A stretch of DNA of 64,000 bases, taken from the NCBI RefSeq assembly GCF_963678635.1, contig NC_087062.1, forward strand, positions 69,598,223 through 69,662,222, read 5' to 3'. The notes beneath the pieces were generated by a model that saw nothing but the letters and a program-made list of their open reading frames with translations, was not told the DNA's origin and did not search any database. Within the stretch, counting starts at the first letter, position 1. Every line of letters begins with the position of its first letter. Below are positions 1 to 13,100 of the stretch, piece after piece. Both the position numbers and the translations under genes were made by a program. This stretch comes from Symsagittifera roscoffensis. Its lineage: Eukaryota; Xenacoelomorpha; Acoela; Convolutidae.

Positions 1-828
1 TTATCTGTATATTGCTTTTTCGGCTCAAATTATTTTTAAATTAAGAAGACAAATCAGATTTTTTGATACACCACAGCTTAAAAATTTGATTGTCGTGGGT
101 TATTTGAAGAAATACCTGATTCCGCTCAACTTAAGAGCACATTTGTCGACTTTGAAAAAAAAAACTAAAAAAGCTAGAACTAGTTAAAATCATTGCTTGG
201 CACAATGATTTGAAAAAAAAACAAAATTTTTGGAATTACTAGGGGGAGGGGAGAGTGGATAGGATGGGGGGATGGGTGATTTGGGTTATATCTACCCTTC
301 TAAAACTCTAATCTTTAAAAAATCTTTAATCCGTGAGGGAAATGGTTCATCACTCAAATGAACCCCCTGGAATTATTTCAACAGAATTTCAAACCCTTTT
401 AAAGCTTTTTCTCACTACAGTTTCTTCTTCAGCGAAATGATGTTTTCAAGTAATTATTGAGGTATCAGAAAGCCATTTTATTTAGCTTTTTAACAAAGCG
501 GTCAGCATGTTCGATTAATTTTTTAAAAATTGTTCTTCTCTTTGGAAATTCCAAAAAAACGCGGCTGGCAATGGGTTGGCTAATTTTCAATCTTGTCAAG
601 AAAAACTGTCTTCAAAAAACACTAGAATCATTGGCGGCAGCTGCTAAGCTTCAAATCACTGAAATCGTCTCATGATAGCTTGTTATGAAACATCTCTCCA
701 CAAGAGCAGATTAAGGGGAATGGAACGACGGAAGCCCCTTTCTTTTTAGTGATTTGACCCCCTCCCGACCCAAAGGGTCCTCCTTTTACTAAATTAGTGC
801 TAATATTCTGCTTTTATGTACTTTTTAG
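1..828. other. Intronic sequence upstream of the first visible exon
   Basis: No exon with good splice sites and phase 1 was found. At about 715-800 there is a decayed piece of the hAT-like MITE family, recognised by GACCCAAAGGGTCC and a nearby TTTGACCCCC. The rest is AT-rich. The open frame at 457-675 has no domain content. Confidence 0.6.
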
Positions 829-1122
829 ACTTCAGTCTCGAGGTCGTTTCAAAAAGCCAGTCGGAGATCGAGATCCAACTTACCATGTTAAACTCTTCAG
901 CTACCATTCAGTCCATTGACAGTATCGAGTGTGCGAAAGAAAGCGATGGAACTGCATGTCCAAACAGCCCAAATGTATTAATCTCCGGAAGCAACGCAAA
1001 CCTGCCCTTCGATTTCCTCGGCATCGGCGAGTCTTACCGATTTTCAGTGTCTTCAATTGTCTACACATTGAACGGCGCGAATCAAATGGATTCGGCTGAA
1101 GTCAGTTTGGAATCGTGCACAG
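829..1122 (+). CDS. Exon: FN3-like domain 1
   Basis: Acceptor TTTTTAG ends at 828 and donor G|GTAATT starts at 1123. The 294-base exon is phase 1 at both ends, so it encodes one complete module of 98 residues. It opens FSLEVVSKSQSEIEI, carries the FN3-like stretch IGESYRFSVSS and ends SLESCT. The closing Cys-Thr recurs at the end of the next four domains. NSSA is a potential N-glycosylation site. Sequence similarity to FN3 is weak, and the call leans on length, phase and the clearer domains downstream. Confidence 0.7.
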
Positions 1123-4100
1123 GTAATTGTACAAACTTGGGTACTGTTTCGATACTCGGTACTGAAACAGAAATCTGTGCAAAGGAAATACGGCAAGTAA
1201 AAGAAACGCAATTAAGGACTGGCAAAATTGGAGATTTAAAAATTAATCATGGAAAGTAAATAATGAGCAAGGTTCGAAATTATCTGAACAAAAAACACCC
1301 GATCTACAGTTGTGAATTATATGAAACTAGAAAACATGCAATCTACATTTTTAATTCATGGTTCTATTTGTAGTTCCTACTACACCTACTGATGACGTTG
1401 ACTGGTACTCATTGTCAATAATTGATGGAACGAATTTCGAGTTGCCTGACTCTGCCAACAACTACGAGATCACTTTGGTCCCAACATTCTGCACTGGCAA
1501 CAGAACGCTAGTGCACTATGAGGGGTATCCCCCCATCATTTACTATGTTCAGACAGGATGTGAATACCGGATACTTTACGCAAACAGATGCGAGACGAGC
1601 AGTGGTGAAATAACTCCTTCCGAATACGTCGAATTCAGCGAAACTTTTTGCACAGGTATAAAACTTCGTAAAAAAATCTTAATGTTGGAACTGATGCTCG
1701 AACTAAACGCACGGTTAAAGGACATTAAATCACATAATTTAATGCACCAGCAGATTTAGGGGGGCGACGGGGACGCCCTCCTCCCCTCAGGGATTCGACC
1801 CACAAATTGGATATCTTGAGACAAAGGGGGACGTCCCCCTTTGTAGTATTTTGAGACGTCCCCCTTTGTAGTAATTTGAGATATCCATTTTTAGCTGGCT
1901 GACCCTAAATTTTTTCTAAAGGCGCCTATGGCGCCAAAATAATACTAATTTTGAAGGGGAGCGCGCACCGAAAAAAAACGCGATTTTTTGGTCAAAGTTT
2001 TCCAATAAGTGCTAAAAATGCTTTTTTTTGGCCTGTAATTTTTAAAAATATCAGGCCAAAAAAGGCAGAATGGTTAAAATGAGGTCTTAATAGTGATTTT
2101 GGAGAGCTCAGAAAATCTTTTTGGTCGACCCAAAAAAAAAAGATTTTTTTTTTGAAAATCCGGTTCCATGAAATTTTTTTTTGAAAATCCGGAAAATTCT
2201 AGATCTGCCCCTGTTTGAATGCTAGAAAGAGCCTATTTAGATTCAGAGTTTTAACTTTTGACCATAAAGCCTTCAGCAATATTAATCATTAGTGATAAAT
2301 ACCCACTAGGTGCTTTTTAGCTTAAAAATTTTCAACGAAATGGTAGAAAAAACAAGAATTGCTCCAACCACTCTCGTGGAAAGGCAATTAAATATGATGT
2401 TGTGTGTTTTTTTATCAATGTTATCTTGCAGAGATCAACTTTACCATCAAATGAAAATCCTTCCACGCGTGATTCAGATCGCGAAACAGTTTTTTCTCAA
2501 AAAGTTTTTTCCGTAACAAAAAACCAACTAATTAACAGTTTTTGGAATTTCAAATTCCATTTTATAGTTTTTGGGTCACCTCGAAAAGAGGTTAGAAACT
2601 TCTTATAATTTTTTTTGCCATTACCTTGAATGATAAATATGGTGTGAGAGTGGTTAACAATGTATCTTTTGATATAGTTTGAAACTAATGATAAAATCTT
2701 AGTCAACATGACAGGGGAACTAAAAAAAATCAGAGAACGAAGTTGAAAACTACTCTCTGCAGAATATTTTAAATTCGTTTCGCCGATCGTTTCATTAGTT
2801 TTTGCAGTTAACCTTAACTGCATTTTCCGGTATTTTTTTGTCTTTGATTCCTTTTCTCCTGATCCCATTTGTACAAAGGTTTCTCCGCCAAGTTTTGCTC
2901 ACATGAGAAAACAAATGAATTTACGGATGTTTGGGATGCATGCAACCCATTCCAATCTTCAAAGCACGCTGCCAGAGTTCCACTGATTTGTTTTCTTTTG
3001 AAAAGCAATTAGTAAATACACAAGCACTTATAAAAAGCGTACGAGCTGACTTGTGGCCTAAGTGGAAAAAGTTTATGGTGAATTTGGTTCCTTTTGGTAA
3101 CAATTGCTCCAATAAAATTATAAAAGCCCATTTTTGGTGACACTTATAACCTTGTCATGTTGTTTCGTCAGTAATTTTTGCTGTGATCCATTTGGTAATT
3201 TTTCCTTGAACAAAAATTCTGTTTTTTTTGCGTTCGCTGGTGGCATGATCTGGAGTCCCGCACCGAGCGCCCATGGATTCTAATCGATTCTAATGGATTC
3301 CCGAGACAAAAATAATCCATTTTAATCCATTAAAAATGTAAAATTCAGACTACGAAATCGATTATATTGCCGTTATAATCGAAATCCGTTTTAATCCATT
3401 ATAATCGATTAAAGTCCATTTTTTGGCACTGAAATCGATTATTTTTGCCAAAATAATCCCTTATAATTGATTTTGTTTGCAATAAAAATAAATAATAACC
3501 CATTGTAATCCACTACAATCCATTTTAATTTTGCAAATTTTGCAGGAAATTTGCAAAATGCATGCTATGTTTTTTAATAAATGCCATGTCTCAACGCCGC
3601 TCCCTCAAGTTTTTTTTACCTCCCCCTACTAAAGGGGGGACGGTAAACTGAGGGGTGACCATCATTAACCCCCTCTCCCAAAGTCTACCAATAAATAACC
3701 CCCCTCCCCCGATGGGAGGAATGACGGTTGTGGTAAAATGGCAGGTGGGGGGGGGGGGGGTAAAGTAAACTGGGGGGGGGGGGGGGGGGGGACAGGGAGG
3801 GAGTAATGTGAATTGTAATGTGAAATGTAACATTATATGAAACGCAATAAGTAGCAACTGTACGTATCAGGAAAAAAGATAAATTTGAAAAAAGTTGTAA
3901 ATTTCATGACTAACCTCTCGAAAAAATCCATTATAATCGAAATATGTTTTATCAAAAAACATAATGGTTCTAATCCATTTTTAATGGGTTATAATCGATT
4001 ATAATGGATTATACTGACATAGAAAATATTAGGATTATAATTCATTTTTAATGGAATCTAATCGATTATTTTGTAATTTTATAGAAACTAATCGATTACA

Positions 4101-7100
4101 ATCCAAGGGTGCTCGGTGCGGGGTCATTGATAGAGTTCAAGCGGACGATTTTTCCTGGTTGAACGAACGAAAGTTTTTTTACGATGATTATGGAAAGTAA
4201 ACCAAACAATATCCAAAAAGAATAATGCTATTCCATAAAAAAACGCCAAAAGTTTTTGTTGGAGTTTCAATTGTAACCAAAATGATTTTAATTTCAGAAA
4301 CATAATGGCAAGTTTATAGTACACATTCGTTCTAGCCCTCCACTTCAAGTTTTTGATATAAAGAACGGGCGGTTCGCAATTATTTAAATCTTCTAGCACT
4401 CCAAATAAACCGTTAAATCATGAATTAGTAAAAAGTATCCGATTCTTAAGAAGGATACTAACGGTTGACCTCTTTGGAATTATTTCAGGCTAAGAAGCAG
4501 ACTTTTTGCAAAATTTGATTGGCTCTCTTAACTTTGAATCAATTTTCACAATTGAACGGAGAGAAAAGTTGACCTAAAAGTATCTGTAGGGTCATTAAAA
4601 GCGCGGAAAAAACTACCTGGGTCCTTGGGTCTTTGACCTCAAAAATTAATCTGAACAATCTTCCTCGGCTCAGTACTTACAGAGGTATGTTATTCTATCA
4701 AGGCATAACGATTTTGCTGTTGAGATAACTGCCCATTTTTCTACTAAAACTTTTTTAAATTCATGTTCTTTGCTTTTTTGCTTTTATGGGATTAAAGGCT
4801 TTAAAAAAATGGATTGCGGAACCAACAAATGTATCTTCGTTTGGATTCAGAAACCCGCGCTTTTGTCTCTGAGGAAATCACTGATTAAACTCTGAGCGGC
4901 TCAGTACAAAAAGAAACGATTCTACCGAGGTTTTTTCTGGAACTTGATGTTGTTTGTTGTTTGACGTCATCCCAAGGTTTGCAGATATCTTGGTTTCCAT
5001 TCATTGCGACTTGCAACAGCTTTTTTGCACGTCGTTTTTTGCACGTGGTATCATCTCTTATTGAAAAACTTGCTTTCAAACCTAATCAATAAGCCATTGA
5101 TATGCTGTAAGCAAAGAAGTTATCAAAACTTTTTTTTTGAGTTTTTCTTAAAACCTAAATGACTACAAAATTGTTTCAAGTTGTTACCTCCCGCGTTATT
5201 AGGTGAAGTACTAAATTTCGCCGTAAAATTTTACAATAAGGCTTAAGTTCTTCTTTTTTTCAGAGCGTGGTGGGAAGAATAGTGTTGGATAAACTTTTAT
5301 GAATTTATAAGAAAATACAAAAACAGGAAGTTAGGCACAATTGTGGTTACTGTAGTAATAATGGCCCTGGTGTGAGAATACAAAATGCTCATTATATCTG
5401 GATCTATTTTACTTTTTTGGAGACTTGGTAAACAAAACAAAGTCAGTTATAGTAAATAGTGAAAAATCACGGATCAAGTTAACATCCTCCAAACCCTCCC
5501 CCCCCCCCCCCAATTGCTTTTGCAGATTCGCTTTTTTAGCCCCTGAGACTCCTGTGCCAGCTAGCTCACTGACCCTTGTCAACTTCACCGAGACCATGAT
5601 TGAGATCAGTGGGTTTGGAGTCTCTTCGGGTGAGTACGAGGCGATCGAAGTCGAATTCAGCACTGGATCTGGATGTCCAGGTGGTCCCATTCTTCGCAAC
5701 TTGTCCACGGGAGAGACAGACCTGAAGGCGGAGGATTTGATCCCAGGGTGTCTCTACACTTTGAAGTACTCGGCCGTGTGTCACGCAGATCAAGGTTCGG
5801 CAGAATCTGCCACCAGACAGGCAACGCTAGGAGATACGCTGTGCACAAGTTAGTCTTAATTTTCTTTCAAGCTCTGGTAGAAGTTTCCAAAAATATATAA
5901 GGATTAAAGATTCAAGCGTATCTCAGATCTATGCATGGATGTTTATCTCAAAAACATGGCATTTTCTCGTACTTTTTGTTGGCCTCCGCGTAGACGTTTC
6001 AGCTCATGCTAAAAGCTTTTTATAGAACAATCATTATGAATGAGTTTGGTTTCATCAAAGACAGCTGATCACAAGGGTGCAGATATATCCTAAGGCTTGT
6101 CAGGCTCAAAAAATTGATGTCTAAATTAGAACTCTATGACAAAACAATGGTAAAATTTATAAGTAAAGCAAACGTTGTGCTAAATAAACACTAATTCTAT
6201 AATTGTATGGACGTACAGAAACCGAAATGCTGTCGCGATAATCAAGGCTAACAATCAAGGTCCAGCGTATTGTCACAAACTTTTTCTGTTTCAAACTTTG
6301 TGGTAGAATGAGTAAAAATAAGCGAGCAATGTGAAAAGTGTAGCTACCTGAGTCGAGACTTTCACCTAAATTAAAGCAAGATTTGTGTAATTTTCAGACG
6401 ATTGCCCACAAAATCTTGCTTCAAAATGAGAATTTTGAGTGGTTTTTCTATATAAACGGCTCAAAAAACAGCTTTTTTTCAGCGCAAACCGCTCAAACCG
6501 CTAAAATCTTGCTTCATTTCAGGCGAACAACCTCGACTTGGGTAAGGCAGATGACAGGCATGCCGCGATTAAGTTTCGAGTTATACCATGACTAATTGTG
6601 AGGTGATCGCGACTAAATCTCGATATGAATTACTAGTTTTATCGGCTCCGCTACTAAAAACAACCTGTCGAGGGGGCCTAGGAAATTAGACGACAAGCAA
6701 ATTAGACGGATTCTACACAAACGAAATTAGACGGAATTTATTTCTTACAGATCCGGCATTTTAGACAAAAAAGCTGTGAACAGGAAAGGGCCAACAAAGT
6801 TTTTTCTTAAGAGTCAAGTTTCACAAATACAAAAAAGACATAAAATGACAATTAGTTTAGATGAACAAAAAATGTCAAACCCGAAAATTACAGGAGAGTT
6901 TTGAACTGAATAAATTATGCATGATTGACTTGTAAAATTTTGGCTACCGAAATTTAATTGTTGTCCACAAACAATAATAATTCTCTTGCGCAATTTGTCT
7001 GCAAACAATTTAAACCTTCGTCTCACCTTCGTCCATTTTCTCACAATTGCAATTTTGCAAAATCGTCTATATTCCTTTTAAGTACCTCTGTCTAATTTGC

Positions 7101-10100
7101 TCATCGTCTAATTTTTCAACACCCCTGTCGAAATAATAGTTGTTTGGTCGCGGAAACAGTCACTGAGAGACTCTTAAAGTCAGAGCAATTATCAAACAGA
7201 AACATTAAAGGACAAACAGCAAGCAGCAAGTGTTTGCTTTGAAGCAAAAATTGTTTTGATTTAATATTTATTTGATTTTTGTTAGAAGACTGTATATCTG
7301 TTGCAAGTAGCAAGAAAATCCAGTATAGATGTATTTTTAATGTGCAATTAGCTAGACCAGCATATTTGCTCATCTTGTTCAGAACCGCCACGAGAAGTCC
7401 TACACATGATCCGAATATCAATTATAAGCATACCCTAGAGGTACAGGGTCAAGTTGGAGGAAAAACATAAACTGCTTCTTAGAGTCACATCGCCTTTTCC
7501 GGGCAATTTGATGCTTTTGATCGTTTTTTCAAATTAAACCGCTCAAAAACTGTTCAAATTTTGCTTGAAAAACCTTTTAAAAACCGACGCAGGATATCAG
7601 CGGATTTTGAGCGGTTTTTTAAAGCAAGGTTTGAGCGGTTTGAGAGATTTTTTTTAAAGAACCGTATAAACCGCACAAAAATTTTGCTGAAAAATCGCTC
7701 AAACCGTTCAAATCATGAGCGGCTTTTGAGCGGGATCTCGACCGGGTTTGTAGCAAAATTGAGTCAGGCTCAGATCTGAGATTTTCACAAAGTGACACCT
7801 TTTTTTCTCTAGATCGACTGATTTAATGATCCGAATTCTCTCCAAACAGTTTTAAATACTTATTTTATCAGAAATTTCTGCACCGCAGGCATATTTTTGG
7901 GAAAAAGACGCTCAAATTTAGCTGGAAAACCGCTCAAACCGTTAAATCATGAGCGGTTTTGAAGCGGGAACTCGACCGGGTTTGTAGCAAAAATTGAATC
8001 AGGCTCAGATCTAAAATTTTCTCAAGGGGACGCTTTTTTTCATTAGATCGACTAAGTTTATGATCCGCTCTTTGATCGAATCTCTCAATCCTACATCCTG
8101 TACTGGTTTGAGCTGCTAATGATCATTTTATGAGCTTGAAATATGTTTTGAAAATTAGTTGCAACCTTGTTTTCAGTTCCTCGAGAAATTGAGACATCTT
8201 CTCTTTTTCATACTGCAACAGCCAACTCCATCTCAATTCAAGCGGCATCTCTCCGTGTTCAAGCTGTAGAGGGCAACCTGTACCGGTTCAAGGTCAAAAC
8301 AGTGACCCCTAATGGGTCATATGACGTGGATGCTCCTCAGCCTGACACGGGAACTCTGACTGTGTCACTTTTGTCGCCTGCAACCAAATACGAATTTGAA
8401 CTTGAAAATGAGAACTTGTGTGATGAAGTGTCAAAACTGAGCACCCAATATGCAGCTTGCACACGTAAGACAAATTTATTAAATAGGTTTTGTGTAAAAT
8501 TTAGCAAAAGTCAGTAAAATTAGCGTGCATATGTTTTCGAGAATTGGGAGTTATCCCCACGTAATTGTCACCCCTCGTAAATTATCATCCCCACCTTCGT
8601 GAATTATCATCCCCGCCTGAACTATGGAGCGATCCTTTTTTGGACTATGATATTGTTTGGGTTTCGATATTGTTCGGATTATGAAAAAAATCTGCAGTAT
8701 ATCGAATGAAAGTACATGTCATAAATTAGTTTTGAGGGGTATTCATAAATCAAAGCATTCTCCGCTTCGCACTGCGGAGCTGAAATCCAATATGTGACTA
8801 GAGTTAAAACATTTTGAATTTCAATTGACACCTTTACTAATTGGAATAAATTCCCTGAGTCGAGGTTACTATAATTTTAGTATGGGTGCAAAATTATAGC
8901 TAGTTTTCTATTGGTCAATGTTCCGGTGCTAGTTTTCTATTGGTCAATGTTCAGCATTCAGGAGATCAAAAATATTGATAGAGATATCGTCGTTAAAAAA
9001 AAACAAATCATAAATACATCGAATTCCTAAATATACCAAAAAATTTATATAGTTTATCAGATTATGAAAAAAATCTGAATGATTTGATAAGTTTATCGAA
9101 TGAGAGTATATGTCATAATTAGAATCGATAATAAAATTGATATATTAATTTTTCTTGCTAATCGTGACCAATCAGATACAAAACGAGTAACAACTGAAAT
9201 ATGCTGAAATCTTTCAAAAAAATTTAAACACCTATTTATTTATTCTGTAAAATTGCTTGAAAAAAGCTCGGTTCATATTTTGCAGTTCCCACAGCTCCCG
9301 AGAAGTCTTCAATTCAAGTCGAATGTGACTTGACGAGCGTGATAATCAAGGGAACAGTTTCGAATGTCCAGGCCAATATCGGACCCCTCGACTCATACAG
9401 GATAAACTCGGTCAACAGTATCTCTCCCACGACCGCTGACCTGGCTGCAAAGAATGCGGATCTGGAGGTAAAACTAAGATGAAATTGATTGCTTATGAAG
9501 AACAAAAAGTAGCGGTTTTTTTTATCTCCATGATTTTCAATATTTTGCTGACAATTTTCAAGCTAATTGACATGATCCTTCAATATTCTAATGACTTTTT
9601 CTTGGACGTTTTTTGTTCTTTATTACAGAGCTAGTTATTTTGAGAGTAAATGAAAAGAACAATGTTAAGAATCAGTAACAGTTCACCTTAACTGGTCGTA
9701 AATGTTTACAGTTACACAGTTCTGTCCATTCATTCACAGCGAAATAGAGCAGCTCAACTTTTCTGGAAGCGGCAAATCAGAACAAGGATAGGATAGCCAG
9801 TTAGCATTCATAAAAACTGGAGAGAAAGATTTTTCAAATAAGTGTCATTTTTGTGTGTTGTGTGACAAAAAAATTATGCGAACGCATAGTTATTTAGTGA
9901 ATTTTACATAATCGACTGCAGTTGTTTACGAATAATGAACAAGACTACTCATATCAGGGCTAAGCCCTGAATGTTCCGACTGCTTTTTAAAGTATAAGGA
10001 GCAGTAGTAACATGAGAAATTAAATGTAATAAAACAAAATTAAAACTTTTTTTTTCGAAAAAAAATTGAGATTTTTTGTGAAAATCATCCCCCCACACGC

Positions 10101-13100
10101 CATATAAAGTATAAAGTGATATATTTTGTTCCTACTAACAAATCAATTATGGCAAACAAGCTTCTTTTATTCAATTTGGAACGATTTCTAAGACGGATTT
10201 AATCTCCGCTTACGCGTTCATAGCGCGAACTATATCGCGCTTTAATTGTCCCAAATTGGCCAAAATGAAAAATTTCAAACCACCCTAACTTTACAAAAAA
10301 AATCACAGATTAAATATTTTTTGAAGTTTAAGTTCATGACAAAAATACTTTGTGAATGATATATCAAACAAATTCGTCAAAAATGGCTAGATAAAAAGTC
10401 AAAAATTGTCTGAAGAAAAAAACAACCACCACGAGCACAAATATTCTGATATTTTCGAACAATAACCAACTATAAACAAGACTGCTCGTATCAGGTTGAA
10501 GCCCTGAATGTTCCGACTGCCTTTTAAAGGCTATGAAGCAGTAATAACAAGAAAAAATTACTTGTAATAAAGTAAAACATTTGAGATTTTTTATGAAATA
10601 ATCATCACCCCACACGCCAAATAAAATACAAAGTGATAGATTTCGATCGTAGTAACAAATCAATTATGGCGAAAAAGCAGACAGGTTTAATCTCCGCTTA
10701 CGCGTTAATAGCACGAAATAAATCGCGCGTTAATTGTCCCAACTTGGCCAAAATGACAATCTTTAAACCCCAACAAGACTGCTCGTATCAGGGTGAAGCC
10801 CTGAATGTTCCGACTGCCTTTTAAGGTTTATGGAGCAGCAGTTATAACATAAAAAATTAAATGAAATAAAATAAAATAAATTTTTTTTTTTCTAAAATTT
10901 GAAATTTTTTATGAAAATCATCCACCCACACGCCATATAAAGTACAAAAAGATAGATTTCGTTCCTTGTAACAAATCAATTATGGCAAATAAGCTTCGTT
11001 CAACCAATTTGGAACGATTTCTAAGATGGTTTAAATCTCCGCTTACGCGTTAATAGCGCGAATTTTATCGCGCGTTAATTGTCCCCAATTGGTCAAAATG
11101 GCAATCTTTTAACCCTCATAACTTTACGAAAAATAATCACAGGTGAAATATCTTTTCAAATTCAAGCTCAGGACAACAATGGCTTTTGAATGATACAAAA
11201 AAATTTCGTCAAAAATGGCTAGTTAAAAAGTCGAAATTTGTCTGAAGAAAAAAAAACCCACCCCGAGCACAAATATTTTGTTACTTTCGTATCGAAAGTC
11301 GGAACAATAACTTTACGAAAAATGATCACAGGTAAAATATGTTTTCAAATTTAAGCTCAGGACAACAAAGATTATCGAATGCTATAAAAGTTCCGTCAAA
11401 AACGGTTAGTTAAAAGTCGAAATTTAACTGACGAAAAAAACCCACCCCGAGCACAAATATTCCGTCGGAACAGTAAAAAACTGTTTCAGAAATTTTTTAT
11501 TGCTTTCAAATTTTAAATGAAGAAATAGGAAGAACTATTGAAACGAAAAGCTTAATAATAGCTCAAAAACAGACAGATTTTCATAAATTCAAACCGTTTT
11601 TTCTCGGCTTTGAGAAAACTTTTTGGAATGTATTTAATGTCGTTTAAATCACAACAATGCCTAGTTTTGCGTACTCCTTTGGCGTGTAACACAAAAAAAA
11701 ACTAAAGTATAAAAAAATCTTCCTCTATAGGTACCTGGATTGGAGTCAGGGACTGTCTATGAGATCAAAGTGGCCACTGTTGTGGACACTATTGCAGACT
11801 GTGACACCTTAGAGTCCTCGGAACAAACGACGATCAGAGTCTGCACAAGTAGGTCAAAAATTGTAAATGCAAAGCAGTAGCGTGCCGAGAGGAGTTGCTA
11901 GAAAATCTTGTCGCCAAACTTTCCAAAGGATATCACTTTGGCTATAATTTGTCATATACATTTTGGTTGATTAACCCTAAAATTTTTCTAAAAATGGCCT
12001 CTGCGGTAACATACACAACGTTTCAGATGGAAGCGAGCGATAAAACGCAACTTTTGGGTAAAAACTTTCCATAATGTGCTCAAAAACGGATTTTTTTTTG
12101 AAAAATTCTTGTGCAATGCCACTGATGCGAAGTGTGAGTAGTATTGCTGTACAATTACAGCTAAGGTTTTATTCAAGGGCGGACTTAGGGGGGGGGGGGG
12201 GGGGGGCAGCTTTTGTACTATTTTGAAATATCAAATTTGATGACGGACCCTAAAAACTTTCTAAAAACGCGATTTTTTGTCAGTTTTCTAAAAAGGGCCA
12301 AAAACGCTTTTTTGGCTGTTTTTTCAAAAATTTGGTCGACCCTACAAAAAAATTTTGATTTTTTTTGAAAATCCCCCCTCCCCTCGAGAAAATTCTAGAT
12401 CCGATCCCTGGTTTTATTGATTAGTCTACGATGATATTTAACTTTTCTTTTTACATACTTTTCGTTTTTTTATGATCCTGTACCTGTCGCTTGTTTGCAG
12501 CTGTCAAAGCACCTTCTACTTTTTGTGCGAGTTCTGGATCTACTCAACAAAGTCCCCCCTATGGTATCTACTAAATATTATCCACCCCTGTAAATAAATA
12601 CAGTAAATTAGCACTAGAGCTTTCTGTTGAGAATTCTAACTTTGCTGCATTCTGTCGAAAAACTTGAAAGGGGAGAGATTGTCAAGTAGATCCTTAGTTC
12701 CTTTTTGAGAAAATTTCGAAAACTGTGTCGACTTTTTTTTAGGTCGATCAAATTAGATTTTTTGAGCTCTCCTAAATCATAAAAAAGATCCTATTTTTAC
12801 CGAATTTTGTGCGCAGCAGGCAAAATTTTGAAAAACAGGCCAAAAAAGCGTTTTAGGCACTTTTTTTTTGAAAATTATGACCAAAACATCGCGTTTTTTT
12901 TTGGCGCGCGCTCCTCTTTCATAATTAGTATATAATGGCGCCAAAGTACAAAGGGGGGACCCTTTGGGTCGGCAGGTGGTCGAATCCCTGCAAAGGGAAA
13001 AGCGTCCACCCCCCACCACCCCCCACCACCCCCCACCACTTCCCTCCCTAAATCCGCCCCTGAGAAAAGCTTAACTATTTGATTCTTTTTTCAGTTTGTT

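Larger units (their letters stand above)
1656..5539. other. Intron of 3.9 kb carrying two transposon-like inserts
   Basis: It holds a MITE at about 1747-2213 and the fold-back element at 3257-4123. The remaining AT-rich sequence has only short open frames on both strands, and none has recognisable motifs. A C-rich run precedes the acceptor of the next exon (about 5495-5511). Confidence 0.65.

Noticed and set aside
3591-3857. Pro-rich minus-strand frame
   Set aside because: It is the translation of G/C homopolymer runs inside the fold-back element.
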